Numbered from the stretch's first letter, positions 15,160 to 25,082 are shown. The stretch: 45,393 bases of DNA from UBA1672 sp964352375 (GCA_964352375.1 CAYGSA010000007.1:1-45393); one strand, 5' to 3'. Numbers and translations are program-made. Notes: generated by a model not told the origin, from the sequence alone.

Positions 15160-17268
15160 TTAAGCTGATTTGCCTTCTCGCCACCATAAAAGCAGCGCGA
15201 GAGATGTTAGTATGAGCAGTAGCAGCCATTTTGGCAAGAGCGCGATATCTTTAATTCCAGTTACGGTGAAGTCATTATTGCGTTTGAGCGCCAGCCAGTT
15301 TGTTCCCCCGTAGCGTTGTGAGTTGCTCATGGTGCGGAGTTGCGGAAGGGGGGTGTCTGCAAGCCATATGCTGGTTCCTTTTGATGCGATGATGAGGGGA
15401 GCAAGCTTTTCTGCAGTTGTTTTTACGTCGCGCAGTTCTGGTGGGTCGAGATCGCCGATAATTGCAAATTTGCGCGTTCCATCTTTGTCTTTGAAGGCGA
15501 AGATGCCAAGCTCTTTTGCTTTGTGTTTGTGCCGAAGCATACCATCGTCTTCGCGTCTTAGGTCGATTGTTATTGTTTCGCCGCTTGGCGTGGTCATGGA
15601 TATAGCCTCTTCTTGCGTTTCGAAGCCTTGTTTTTCGATGGTGATGACGTCTTTGTTGGTGCTTACTTTCATGGCGCGTTCGTCTAGTTCTGGTTCTTTC
15701 ATCAGCCAGTGTACAATGCGGCGCAAGAGTTCAGCGTGCGGTCCACCTCCATCGTAATTTCGTGACCATAGCCATATATGATCGCTGGCAAGTTGTGCGA
15801 CACGTCCTTCGCCAAGCCGGTCAAGAACGAGCAGAGGTTTGTCGTTTGGGCCGTTCATTAGGACGTCTCCGCGTGATGGGTTAATTTCTACATAACGTAG
15901 CCATGCCCCCCAATGTTCCTTTTTGTTGGGCTGAATGGTTTCATTCTTCCAAACGAGGCTTTTGGTCACAGGGTGGGCGTGTCCGCGTTTTGAGATTGAT
16001 GGTCTATAGCTTTGTTCTGTGGTGTTGTCTGTTGGTTTTGCGGGGATGATTTCTTTTAATGGGGTGTCATAGATTGATCTTGCTCCTGAGAATTCTGGGC
16101 CACTTGTGACAAGGAATGCACCGCCTTTCTTGACGTAACGGACAATGTTGTTGAAATAGCGGCCTGTTAGGATTCCGTGTTTTTTGTATCGATCAAAGAT
16201 GATGAGATCAAAATCATATAATTTAATTTCGAAAAGTTCACGATAGGGGAAGGCGATGAGTGATAAATTACTGGAAGGGTAAAAGCTGCTGTGTTGATTT
16301 TTTTGTTCTCTCAGGATTGTGAAATGCACCAGATCAACACCAGGGTCAGATTTGAGCAAGTCGCGCCATGTTCGTTCTCCTGAGTGTGGAATGCCTGAGA
16401 CAAGAAGGACTTTCAAACGGTCGCGGACGCCGTTGATGAGGATCGGGGCTTGGTTATTGGCCTCCGTGATTTCGTCTTTTACGGCCTCAACAGACAGGGT
16501 GAAAATATTTTGGCTGGGGTGTTCAAGGGGAAGTTCGACGGAATGTTCGCGCCCTATGGGCACTGTGAATCTTCGTTGCGCTCCGTTATGGAGATTGAGA
16601 GTGACTTCGGCGTTTGCACGGCCGATGTTTTTTGTGTCTTCGATTCGATATTTAATGGTGACGTTTTTTCCAACAAGGCCGTATGCAGGAGCTTGGGTGA
16701 TTATAATTTGGCGGTCTTTCTCAGCCTTTTGGCCTGAAAGCAGCAAGTGGACTGGGCCGTAATTTTGGAAAATTGTTTCGTCTTGCGGGGCGTCGTGGAT
16801 TTGCCCATCACTCAGTATGATAACACCAGCACGGCGTTTAGTCGGGATGTCGACGAGAGCTTGATCTAAGGCGTTAAAGAGTTCTGTTTTGTTTTCTAGG
16901 CTACCTTTTTTGGGAGCTTGGATTATTCGAAGTTCGAAAGCTTCTGTTTGTTCGATTTTTTCTTTGAGATGATTTAGTGCGGCCTGGGAACGTTGGCTCC
17001 GTTTTTCGATGTCCTGGCTTGCGCTTTGGTCGATTATAATTGCTGCAACGTCGCGGGCGTAGTTTCGTTCTTGCTGCAGAACTGATGGGTTGAGTAGTCC
17101 GATGATGAAGGCGGCTAAAAGTAAGGCGCGGAAGGTTAAGGCGCGTTTATAGGTGGTGAGACTGAGAATGAAAATGCTTGCGCTTAGGGCTAAGATTGCC
17201 CAGAACCATGGCCCTTCTAGTAAAGGCGAGAAATGCAGGCTGGTGGAGAGTGCGTTTTGTGTGGCCAT
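15160..17268 (-). CDS. Membrane protein with VWA-like and GATase-like regions (MoxR cluster)
   Basis: A 702-residue inner-membrane protein. Two membrane segments are near residues 20-60, followed by a strand ending in IIIDQSAS, a DxSxS pattern like the metal site of von Willebrand A domains. The middle holds a glutamine-amidotransferase-like Rossmann region (DLIIFDRYKKHG, then YVKKGGAFLVTSG). A final membrane helix lies just before the C-terminus (KWLLLLILTSLALLLWW). It is the last gene of the MoxR-DUF58-DUF4159 cluster and abuts the DUF4159 gene with no spacer. Proteins in this position are conserved in alphaproteobacteria without an assigned reaction. A role in envelope or chaperone-like assembly is only inferred from the MoxR context. 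Confidence 0.8.
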   Translation of the reverse strand: MATQNALSTSLHFSPLLEGPWFWAILALSASIFILSLTTYKRALTFRALLLAAFIIGLLNPSVLQQERNYARDVAAIIIDQSASQDIEKRSQRSQAALNHLKEKIEQTEAFELRIIQAPKKGSLENKTELFNALDQALVDIPTKRRAGVIILSDGQIHDAPQDETIFQNYGPVHLLLSGQKAEKDRQIIITQAPAYGLVGKNVTIKYRIEDTKNIGRANAEVTLNLHNGAQRRFTVPIGREHSVELPLEHPSQNIFTLSVEAVKDEITEANNQAPILINGVRDRLKVLLVSGIPHSGERTWRDLLKSDPGVDLVHFTILREQKNQHSSFYPSSNLSLIAFPYRELFEIKLYDFDLIIFDRYKKHGILTGRYFNNIVRYVKKGGAFLVTSGPEFSGARSIYDTPLKEIIPAKPTDNTTEQSYRPSISKRGHAHPVTKSLVWKNETIQPNKKEHWGAWLRYVEINPSRGDVLMNGPNDKPLLVLDRLGEGRVAQLASDHIWLWSRNYDGGGPHAELLRRIVHWLMKEPELDERAMKVSTNKDVITIEKQGFETQEEAISMTTPSGETITIDLRREDDGMLRHKHKAKELGIFAFKDKDGTRKFAIIGDLDPPELRDVKTTAEKLAPLIIASKGTSIWLADTPLPQLRTMSNSQRYGGTNWLALKRNNDFTVTGIKDIALLPKWLLLLILTSLALLLWWREGKSA

Positions 17269-19989
17269 TTATTTTCCCAACCTTTTTAAGATATGCGGAA
17301 TATGAACTTGGTCGGCTTTGTAGTTTCCTGTGAGCGCGTACATGACAAGATTTACGCTAAAACGTAAAGACATTTCGCGACTGCCTGATAGGCTATTTTG
17401 CGGTGCGCTCGCCCATGCGCTCGCCCAGTCGTTGCTGCCGATAATCACGGAGGATACGTCATCGCGTCCTGCTGCACTTTGTTGCTCAACCCATAGCGTC
17501 CCCGCATTATATTTTCCTGGATAATCTGTAAGTAAATAGAAAGAGCGACCAAGAACGTGGTCATTTGGTATATGCATGATAGGTGGTATGTTTAGACGAC
17601 GTGTTATGTTTCTCAGCATTTGTGCATTTGGTGTGTTTTGGACGCTGGTGGTTGATCGGTTTTGGTCGCGGGTGTCGAATAATATTGTGCCGCCGTGATC
17701 AAGGTAGTCTTGGATGTTCTGGATGGCTTTGTCCGAATATTTTGTTTGATTTGCGCTCATGGGCCAATAGATCAGCGGGAAGAAGGCGAGTGTATCTCTC
17801 TCTGGATCAAGGGCGGCGACGCCTTTCGGTTCGATGGATGTGCGTCTGCGGAGTGCTTCTGCTACGGTTTCTAAGCCTTGTAGGGAGAGTGTGTCGAGCG
17901 CAGTGTCTCCTGTCTTGATGAAGGCAAGGTGGAAGCCACTGGCATATTGGATATCGCGTTGTGGAGTTTGGGCCAATGTGCTTTGCGCTGAGAGTGAACA
18001 TAGTATGAGTGATGCCGGGATGGTTTTTTTGAAGAAGGATGCGGCGGAGCCTAAAAGGAAAATCATAATTAACCAGTCAATCAGAAACAGGCAAAGTGCG
18101 GCGTATAGTATGTAGGGCATAAGGTCGAGTTCGTAATCTGCATCATATTGGTTTTGATAGACACCGAGGGGGAGGTTCTCTGTTTTTTGCAAGCGTGGCA
18201 GGGCGCTTCCTAAATTTAAGGCATATTGTTTGGTTCCGCTGCCATATAAGCCGGGTGGGTTGAGGCTGTTTGGTTTTATTTTGTCTAATTGGTCAGTGTG
18301 TAGCGGTTTGATGCTTGGTGGAGGGGGGCTGAGGGCGCCAAAGCCATCTATGATTAAAGCGGGCTCAAGGTTTTTGTAATTTGCACTTACGTTACTTGAT
18401 GATTGGCCTGCGAGGCCGATGATTTTGCGGAGGACTGATACATAAAGGCCTGAGAGCGAGAAGTTTGACCAGTCCGTGTTCGCGGTTGTGTGGATCAGGA
18501 CAATAAGACCTTTTTCTTGTGGTGCAGCTGTGATGAAGGGAGTGCCGTCTGTTAATTTTGCCCAGATTTTTCCTTCAAGCTCTTGCGAGGGATCGGCGAG
18601 GACTTGTTGCTGTATTTCTAGGTCGCTTGGGATTTCCAGTCCATAGAAGGGGCTGCTTTCGGGGAATGTTTCGATGTTTTGTGGCTCATCCCATGAGAGT
18701 GATCCTGATAAAGAACGCCCGCCTGCGCGCAGGGTTACGGGCATGAGGAAAGGCTCGGTGATGGTGTCTGCGAGATTTGGGCCAGCGAAGCGAAGTAGAA
18801 GGCCGCCTTCATTTACCCATCTCTCAAGATTGTTGAGAGTGTCTGTAGGCATAGCAGCGATGTCTGGCAAGACGATGATAGCGGCGCCATCGTCGATCAG
18901 TTTGTTGATTTCGCCTGTTGTGATGTGTGCGAAAGGTTCTAGGGCGCGGGTTATATAGTAGCTGGCCTCAATCAAGGGGGCTCTGTCTAAGTCCTGTTCA
19001 GACGCAGCGATACCGATTTTACGCTTTTTGGTACGATCATCGAGGAGGTAGAGGCCCCCTGCACCGTATTGTCCGGTGATTTTAAAGCGTGAGATGTCAT
19101 TTTTGAGGGTGCCCAAGATTTCGAATGAGATCGTTCTGGGGAGGTCTTGTGCAGTGAGAGTTGCTGATTGGATGTCGAGGATATTGCCGTCTTGTGAGAG
19201 AGCTTGCGCGGTTAAAGGTCGTGGAATGTCTAGGGGAACGGCGGCTTCGACGTCTATGCGGATGTCGGTTTCAGAGGTTTTCGTGGCCTTGGTGCTGGGG
19301 CGCAGAAGAAGCGTGGTTTTTTCTTCTGATGGTCTTATATATGTGACGCTTCCTTTGGTTTGGGCGGTTGTGATGACGCTGCGGATATTTCCTTCGTCTA
19401 ATCCGTGGGATAGCCAGATGCTGTTGATTGATTTGCTTTTTGTTTCAGAGTCTAAGGTTTTGAGCATAGCACTGTAATCTGCAGGCCAGCTGTTTGGTTT
19501 TAGGCCGCGAATGATGGCGAGGGCGTCGCCCTGAGATAATGGCCCGTGCTGTATGATTCTCGTTTCACCCAGAGCGGGGGTTGTTGGCATTACATATATT
19601 TCACGGCCTTCGCGTCCAGCTTGGGTGATGATTTCTTCTGCTGCTTCGGTTTGTTTGTTCCAGATTGGCGCGCTGGCCCAGCTGTTTCCTATGATGATTC
19701 TGACCGCGCCGTTTCCTGCCAGATCGTCGGCGGGATTTATCACTGGACGTGAGAGGGCGATGATCATGAGCGCTATGAGGAGCATTCTGAGGAAGAGGAG
19801 CCACCATGGTGATTTATTGGGTGTTTGCTCATCAGCGTTTAGGTCGTTGAGAATGCGCGCCGGAGGGAATATTATTTTCTTTGGTGCGGGCGGTGTTATC
19901 CGCAAAATGTACCATAGGACTGGTAGTGCGAATAAGCCTGAAAGGATGATGGGCTGGGTGAATACGATTTGGGAGAGAAGGGCGAACAT
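17269..19989 (-). CDS. BatA-N/DUF4159 membrane protein (MoxR cluster)
   Basis: A 906-residue protein beginning with the BatA-type N-terminal membrane domain (ALPVLWYILRITPP, followed by the second helix LLFLRMLLIALMIIALSRP). A GATase-like region occupies the middle (AAIIVLPDIAAMP, then WVNEGGLLLRFAGP). Another membrane segment near residue 640 is followed by the C-terminal DUF4159 domain (QYASGFHLAFIKTGD, then YLDHGGTILFDTRDQ). The long multi-domain architecture is typical of alphaproteobacteria. It abuts the DUF58 gene upstream and the VWA-like gene downstream, so the four genes are almost certainly one transcript. Biochemical function is unknown. Confidence 0.88.
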   Translation of the reverse strand: MFALLSQIVFTQPIILSGLFALPVLWYILRITPPAPKKIIFPPARILNDLNADEQTPNKSPWWLLFLRMLLIALMIIALSRPVINPADDLAGNGAVRIIIGNSWASAPIWNKQTEAAEEIITQAGREGREIYVMPTTPALGETRIIQHGPLSQGDALAIIRGLKPNSWPADYSAMLKTLDSETKSKSINSIWLSHGLDEGNIRSVITTAQTKGSVTYIRPSEEKTTLLLRPSTKATKTSETDIRIDVEAAVPLDIPRPLTAQALSQDGNILDIQSATLTAQDLPRTISFEILGTLKNDISRFKITGQYGAGGLYLLDDRTKKRKIGIAASEQDLDRAPLIEASYYITRALEPFAHITTGEINKLIDDGAAIIVLPDIAAMPTDTLNNLERWVNEGGLLLRFAGPNLADTITEPFLMPVTLRAGGRSLSGSLSWDEPQNIETFPESSPFYGLEIPSDLEIQQQVLADPSQELEGKIWAKLTDGTPFITAAPQEKGLIVLIHTTANTDWSNFSLSGLYVSVLRKIIGLAGQSSSNVSANYKNLEPALIIDGFGALSPPPPSIKPLHTDQLDKIKPNSLNPPGLYGSGTKQYALNLGSALPRLQKTENLPLGVYQNQYDADYELDLMPYILYAALCLFLIDWLIMIFLLGSAASFFKKTIPASLILCSLSAQSTLAQTPQRDIQYASGFHLAFIKTGDTALDTLSLQGLETVAEALRRRTSIEPKGVAALDPERDTLAFFPLIYWPMSANQTKYSDKAIQNIQDYLDHGGTILFDTRDQNRSTTSVQNTPNAQMLRNITRRLNIPPIMHIPNDHVLGRSFYLLTDYPGKYNAGTLWVEQQSAAGRDDVSSVIIGSNDWASAWASAPQNSLSGSREMSLRFSVNLVMYALTGNYKADQVHIPHILKRLGK

Positions 19990-20874
19990 CTATTGCTGGC
20001 CTCTGTTTTCAAGGAGCATATAGATTTCGTTGAGAGCGGTGTTAGGCGGTGTGTCTGTGGTGCACAGATAATGTGTCCAGCCGTTATTGATGCTTTGGAT
20101 TTTGACCATGTCGCACTGGTGTTTTATGCGCTCTTGGTACTTAGCCCGAATTGTCGGGACGTGGTTGATGAGATGTTTGTTTGCCTGCGACGAGTCATAA
20201 AATTGAACTCGGCCTGTGTAGGGTAAGTCTAATTCTGCTGGGTCGAGGATTTGCAGTATGAAACCGTTTTCTGTGCGCTCTGATAAATGTGCAAAGGACT
20301 TATTGATGTCTTCTATGGGGGAGAGGAAGTCACCTATACCTATGAAATAGGCGTCTTTGGGAAGTGTTGCGATTTTGCTGTTTGGGAGGGCATCTTTATT
20401 CATCTCGAATAAATCGTGCCCTATGGTTTCGATCATTTTTTCGCTACGGCCTGATCTTGCTTGTCCGTAGATTCCGATTTGTTCTTTGTTTTTTTGTAGA
20501 AGAATAGCGAGGGCGAGTGTCATGATCTGGGCATAATTTTGTTTACTGAAGTGCGCCGTGCTGGATTTAAAATCCATTGAGCTGCTTTTGTTGCACCAGA
20601 AATAGGTTTTGCGTGTGATTTGCCATTCTTTTTGTTTGACGAAAATGTGATCGGTCTTTGCAGATTGGCGCCAGTCAATGTCTTGGGGGCGATCACCAGG
20701 GACATATTCGCGGTATTGCCAGAATTTTTCACCTGCTCCCGATTTACGGCGGCTATGTTCGCCATGGAGAATTGTATCTGCCAGTTTTTCTGCGTGCGTG
20801 ATTAGGCCCGGCAAACTCATCGTGGCATGTTCTGCTTTTTCGCGAAATTTTATGAAGGAGGGCATAAAACGCAT
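19990..20874 (-). CDS. DUF58 domain protein (MoxR cluster)
   Basis: A 294-residue protein with the DUF58 signature REYVPGDRPQDIDWRQSAK around residues 55-73. The remainder has VWA-like alternation of strands and helices (YFWCNKSSSMDFKS resembles a degenerate metal-site loop). ATG 20865 is an alternative start three codons in. DUF58 proteins are nearly always encoded directly downstream of a MoxR ATPase, as here (five-base spacer). They are thought to be partners or substrates of the ATPase in the periplasmic or membrane assembly of other proteins. Confidence 0.9.
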   Translation of the reverse strand: MRFMPSFIKFREKAEHATMSLPGLITHAEKLADTILHGEHSRRKSGAGEKFWQYREYVPGDRPQDIDWRQSAKTDHIFVKQKEWQITRKTYFWCNKSSSMDFKSSTAHFSKQNYAQIMTLALAILLQKNKEQIGIYGQARSGRSEKMIETIGHDLFEMNKDALPNSKIATLPKDAYFIGIGDFLSPIEDINKSFAHLSERTENGFILQILDPAELDLPYTGRVQFYDSSQANKHLINHVPTIRAKYQERIKHQCDMVKIQSINNGWTHYLCTTDTPPNTALNEIYMLLENRGQQ

Positions 20875-20879
20875 TATGG

Positions 20880-21872
20880 CTATAATGACTCTATTGTTTC
20901 TGAGATAACGTTTTCAAGTGTGATGCCTTGTGCGCGTGCTTTGAAATTCAATGCCATTCGGTGCCGTAATATTGGTGGTGCAAGTGCGAAGAGGTCTTCT
21001 TCGACGGGGGCTGCGCGGCCTTGGAGCATCGCGCGTGCTCGAACTCCGAGCATAAGGGCTTGGGCTGCACGCGGGCCTGGTGCCCAACTGACGAATTCGT
21101 TGACTATGTCGGGTGTGTCTTCGTTTGGCCGGAGGTTGCGGACGAGGGCGATGATCATGTCTACAACGCTTTCGCCGACGGGCATATCGCGCACGAGATA
21201 TTGAATGTCCATTAGGTCATTGGCGTTCATGACGCTTTTGATTTCGGTGTTTTGGTTTGTTGTTGTGTTGATGATGATGTCACGCTCGGCTTGTTCATCT
21301 GGGTAATCGACGTTTATTTGCATCATGAAGCGGTCGAGCTGTGCCTCTGGGAGGGGGTATGTTCCCTCTTGTTCGATTGGGTTTTGTGTGGCGAGAACGT
21401 GGAAGGGTTCGGGCAGTTTTTGAGGTTGGCCGCCAACGGAAACTTCTTTTTCCTGCATGGCCTGAAGCAGTGCGGATTGTGTTCGTGGGCTAGCGCGGTT
21501 GATTTCATCTGCCATAAAAAATTGTGAAAAGATCGGGCCTTCGATAAAGCGGAAAGAGCGTTTGCCTTTGGCGTCTTCTTCGAGGACTTCGGAGCCGATA
21601 ATATCGGCGGGCATCAGGTCAGGTGTACATTGAACGCGGGCGGCGTTTAACCCCAAAACATGCGCTGTGGTTTCCACCAGAAGGGTTTTTGCAAGGCCAG
21701 GAACACCCATTAGGAGGACGTGCCCGCCTGAAGCCAGTGTAATTAATGTTTGGTCTATGACTTCGTCTTGGCCGATGACTGTTTTTGTAATTTCTCTGCG
21801 CGCTTCACCCATTTTAAGAAATGCAGAGTCAAAATGAAGTGGGGTGTGTTTCTTATTGGGAGCCGATACCAT
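20880..21872 (-). CDS. MoxR-family AAA+ ATPase
   Basis: A 330-residue AAA+ ATPase of the MoxR (AAA_3) family. Walker A is GVPGLAKT at residues 56-63, Walker B FFMADEINR around 118-126, sensor region HVLATQNPIEQEGTYPLPEAQLD, and the C-terminal AAA lid follows. MoxR proteins act with VWA-domain partners as chaperone-like complexes, for example in metal-cofactor insertion or envelope maturation. It is the first gene of the four-gene minus-strand cluster and has an AAGGA ribosome site upstream of the ATG. The 77-base region between it and the divergent CCA-adding gene must hold both promoters. Confidence 0.94.
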   Translation of the reverse strand: MVSAPNKKHTPLHFDSAFLKMGEARREITKTVIGQDEVIDQTLITLASGGHVLLMGVPGLAKTLLVETTAHVLGLNAARVQCTPDLMPADIIGSEVLEEDAKGKRSFRFIEGPIFSQFFMADEINRASPRTQSALLQAMQEKEVSVGGQPQKLPEPFHVLATQNPIEQEGTYPLPEAQLDRFMMQINVDYPDEQAERDIIINTTTNQNTEIKSVMNANDLMDIQYLVRDMPVGESVVDMIIALVRNLRPNEDTPDIVNEFVSWAPGPRAAQALMLGVRARAMLQGRAAPVEEDLFALAPPILRHRMALNFKARAQGITLENVISETIESL

Positions 21873-21949
21873 CGAATAAAATCCTTCTTAAGTCAGAATA
21901 AGTCGCTTATGATAGGCTGTTATTTAACCAATTGCATGCTTTTTTTACA

Positions 21950-22999
21950 ATGATTTATAGTCAGAAAAATTTAGGGAAAATTGCGCGTCATATTGTGCGT
22001 GTGGATTGGATGTTGGCAGATGAAACGCAACGTTTGCATAACCTTTTGCCTGAGGCTCTGTTTGTGGGTGGGTGCGTTCGTAATGTTTTGTTAGGGCGTG
22101 ATGTGCAAGATATTGACTTGGCCTCACCGCTTGATCCTGAAGTGGTGGTCGAGCGATTGAAGCCAGAGCAGGGTGTGAGCGTTATTCCTACTGGGCTTCA
22201 ACATGGCACAGTTACAGTTGTTATTGGTGATTATAGCTATGAGATTACCACTTTGCGGCATGATCGGGAAACAGACGGGCGGCGCGCGGTTGTATCCTAT
22301 ACTAAAGATTGGGTTGAAGATGCGAAACGACGGGATTTTACAATTAATACGTTCTTGATGGATGTTCAAGGGAATGTTTATGACCCGCTTGGGTGTGCTT
22401 TAGATGATCTGGATGCGCGTCGCGTCGTGTTTGTTGGTGATGCGACGCAGCGGATTGAGGAAGATCACCTTAGGATTTTACGGTTCTTTCGGTTTTCTGG
22501 GCTGTATGGTAATGGGTTTGATGCGGCGGGTTTGAAGGCTTGCCGTGCGGCGGCGGAGACGATTGATAAATTGTCGCGGGAACGGATTACGCAGGAATAT
22601 TTTAAAATTGTTGCCTCGGATAAGCCGTATGAGGTTTTGGATTTGATGTTTCAAAATGATATTTTGAAGGCGTTTGATTTCGAGGAATATGATGCGGAAT
22701 TTTTTGAGCATTTTTGCACGTTTCAATCGCGATATGGTTTGAATGCTTTGCCGCCGCGCTTGTTTGTGGCTGCGGGGATGGATTTTGCGAATGTAAAAGC
22801 CATGGAGCGTTATATCTTATTCCCGAAAGTTTTTGTGCGCGATATGCAGGCGATTAACGGGTCATTGACCCTTGATGACCTCTCATGCGACTCTTCTGTA
22901 CGGGAGAGTTTATATAGGTTTGGCCGCGCTGCGACGGCGCAGGCGCTTATGATTGAGCTGGCGCAAGATCGGGTCATGAACGGGTATGCACCGCAAGCT
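21950..22999 (+). CDS. cca: CCA-adding enzyme / tRNA nucleotidyltransferase (3' end lost in gap)
   Basis: The first 350 residues of a class II tRNA nucleotidyltransferase, which adds or repairs the 3' CCA of tRNAs. The catalytic site is seen in LFVGGCVRN and DIDLA (about residues 38-58), then KRRDFTINTF and the RNA-binding-domain motif EDHLRILRFFRF. The frame runs into the assembly gap at 23000, and judging from family length the last ~40-60 residues are missing. Start: ATG 21950 has little ribosome-site support; a TTG at 21932 and ATG 22010 are alternatives. In many alphaproteobacteria this gene follows the MoxR cluster and a CoA pyrophosphatase, but here it is divergent. Confidence 0.9.
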
Positions 23000-23099
23000 N
23001 NNNNNNNNNNNNNNNNNNNNNNNNNNNNNNNNNNNNNNNNNNNNNNNNNNNNNNNNNNNNNNNNNNNNNNNNNNNNNNNNNNNNNNNNNNNNNNNNNNN
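23000..23099. other. Assembly gap of 100 N
   Basis: Exactly 100 Ns, the conventional placeholder for a gap of unknown size. The flanks do not overlap, and both adjoining genes (cca from the left, hemF from the right, converging) lose their 3' ends in it. From the lengths usual for the two families a few hundred bases are probably absent; this is an estimate, not a measurement. Any open frame drawn across the Ns is artificial. Confidence 0.98.
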
Positions 23100-23944
23100 A
23101 CTTCCGGGGGCATGGACATGAGGATGGCTTCGATGTTGCCGCCGGTTTTTAGGCCGAATTGGGTGCCGCGGTCGTGGAGGAGGTTGAATTCGACATATCT
23201 GCCGCGTTTGATGAGTTGGTGTTCGCGTTGCTCTGCTGTCCAGTCTTTATGCATAGAGCGGCGGACGAGGTCGCAATAGATGTCCTTGAAGGTTTTTCCA
23301 ACATCTTGGGTGAAGGCGAAATCATCGTCCCAGCCTTTGCGGTCGAGATAGTCATAAAATATGCCGCCTATACCGCGTGGTTCGTTGCGGTGGGGGAGGA
23401 AAAAATATTTATCGCACCATTCTTTGAATTCTGGGTAGTAGCCCTCATCATGTTTATCGCAGCAGGTTTTTAAGGCGGCGTGGAAATCGTGTGTATCCGT
23501 TTCGTCTTCATACGTGGGCGTCAGATCAGCGCCACCGCCAAACCAGCATTTAGATGTTGCGATCATGCGGGTGTTCATATGTACAGCGGGGACGAGGGGG
23601 GAGGCCATATGCGCGACCAGAGATATGCCGCTCGCCCAAAATTCACCGTTTGATTCTTCTGCGCCGGGGATTTGTTTTGCGAATTCTGGTGAAAACGTGC
23701 CGTGAACTTCTGAGAAATTTACGCCGACTTTTTCAAATATTTTTCCTTTCATCATAGAGGTGCGCCCGCCGCCTTTCAGGACAGATCCTGATTCGCTTGG
23801 CGCACTGTCGCGATCCCAGTTGTTTAGTGTAAAGGATGCATCGCTGTCCATTGCGCGCTCTATGTCTTCAAACGCTGCGCAGATCTGTGTTTGCAAGTCT
23901 TTGAACCATGTGGCAGCAGTTTTTTTCTTATTGTTTAAGTTCAT
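23100..23944 (-). CDS. hemF: Oxygen-dependent coproporphyrinogen III oxidase (3' end lost in gap)
   Basis: The first 281 residues of HemF, which converts coproporphyrinogen III to protoporphyrinogen IX using oxygen. The family core is unmistakable: MKGKIFEKVGVNFSEVHG, then WFGGGADLTPTY, HRNEPRGIGGIFYDYL, and KRGRYVEFNLLHDRGTQFGL with ESILMSMPP-like GNIEAILMSMPP at the end. The remaining ~20-30 C-terminal residues fall in the N gap at 23000-23099. The gene start overlaps the end of trmL by four bases, implying coupled expression. Placement beside the bc1 operon is consistent with aerobic heme supply. Confidence 0.95.
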
Positions 23945-24390
23945 TTGTTTGTTTGCCTTAAGGCTTCTCCTAGAATCATGGATGTTGCATTGACAACATT
24001 GAGTGAACGAAAATTGGCATTCATCGGTATGTAAATGCGAGCGTGGACTGATTTGTGAATATCTTCGGGAACGCCAGCACTTTCCCGCCCTGCCAATAGG
24101 ATGTCATTTTTTTCAAACTTAAAATCAGTGTAAGGGGTACTTGATTTGGTAGACATAAGTATAATGCGACGGTTTTGTTCTTGATACAAATCAAAAAAAC
24201 TTTGCCAATTTGTATGCTTATTTATGGTTATCCCGTCAAAATAATCCATGGCACTGGCACGAATTTTTTTCTCGTTCCATGCAAAACCACAGGGCTCTAT
24301 GATGTCCAAACCCACGTCCATGCAAGCACACAGACGCATGGCTGCGCCTACATTTTGCGGGATATCGGGTTGGTAAAGTGCGATGTTCAT
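23941..24390 (-). CDS. trmL: tRNA (cytidine(34)-2'-O)-methyltransferase TrmL
   Basis: A 149-residue SPOUT methyltransferase that 2'-O-methylates the wobble base of leucine tRNAs. The N-terminus MNIALYQPDIPQNVGAAMRL, the central ILLAGRESAGVPEDI and the C-terminal MNANFRSLNVVNATSMILGE are the three knot motifs of the family. ATG 24390 is preferred to 24426 because an AAGG site precedes it and the family begins exactly there. It overlaps hemF by four bases and is divergent from petA across a 138-base spacer that must contain the respiratory operon's promoter. Confidence 0.93.
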   Translation of the reverse strand: MNIALYQPDIPQNVGAAMRLCACMDVGLDIIEPCGFAWNEKKIRASAMDYFDGITINKHTNWQSFFDLYQEQNRRIILMSTKSSTPYTDFKFEKNDILLAGRESAGVPEDIHKSVHARIYIPMNANFRSLNVVNATSMILGEALRQTNK

Positions 24391-24528
24391 GGAGCCTTTA
24401 ATATAACTATTGGTAAAAAAACACAATTTTCTTTTTAGACTCTTTAAAACATTGGCTTGATCTATTATAAGGATAGGGGTAAATACTGCCTCGAAAATAT
24501 TTTCACAAAAGAATTAGGGTTAACGCGT

Positions 24529-25077
24529 ATGTCAATTGATGCGACTTCAGAAAAAGAACAAAATGGTGAAACACGCCGTGATTTTATGACTCTGCTGGCG
24601 GGCGCTTTTGGCGCTTTTGGTGGGGCTTTGGCGATTTGGCCGATGGTGAATTCATTGAACCCCGCAAAGGATACGCTGGCTTTGGCTTCTATTGAGGTGA
24701 ATATTAGTGATATTGCGAAGGGGCAATCTCGCACGGTTATGTGGCGCGGTAAGCCTGTGTTTATTAAACACCGCACAGAAGAAGAAATCGCTGCGGCCAA
24801 TGCGGTTGACGTCTCGTCTTTAGCGGATAAAGAAACTGATGAAGATCGTGTTCAAAAACCTGAATGGCTTGTGGCTGTTGGGGTTTGTACGCATTTGGGA
24901 TGTGTGCCGACAGGTCAGAAGACAACAGAGTCACGTGGAGATTATGATGGATGGTTTTGTCCTTGTCATGGATCGCACTATGATACATCTGGGCGTATCC
25001 GTAAGGGGCCTGCCCCGAAAAACCTGGTGGTGCCTCCATATGAATTTGTGAATGATACAACGATTAAGATTGGGTAG
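24529..25077 (+). CDS. petA: Ubiquinol-cytochrome c reductase iron-sulfur subunit (Rieske)
   Basis: A 182-residue Rieske protein of the bc1 complex, which passes an electron from ubiquinol to cytochrome c1. The N-terminus carries a twin-arginine-like RRDFMTLLAG and one membrane helix. The 2Fe-2S motifs CTHLGC and CPCHGSHYD are intact. The start at 24529 has a TTAGGG site upstream; the frame is open back to 24457 but the extra residues do not fit the family. A GANTC site is at 24438-24442 in the upstream region. It is first of petA-petB-petC with a five-base spacer to petB. Confidence 0.96.
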   Translation: MSIDATSEKEQNGETRRDFMTLLAGAFGAFGGALAIWPMVNSLNPAKDTLALASIEVNISDIAKGQSRTVMWRGKPVFIKHRTEEEIAAANAVDVSSLADKETDEDRVQKPEWLVAVGVCTHLGCVPTGQKTTESRGDYDGWFCPCHGSHYDTSGRIRKGPAPKNLVVPPYEFVNDTTIKIG

Positions 25078-25082
25078 AAGAC

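Noticed and set aside
22910..23944. A continuous 344-codon hemF frame running through the Ns
   Set aside because: The part left of the gap is antisense to cca and the gap length is arbitrary, so the continuity is accidental.
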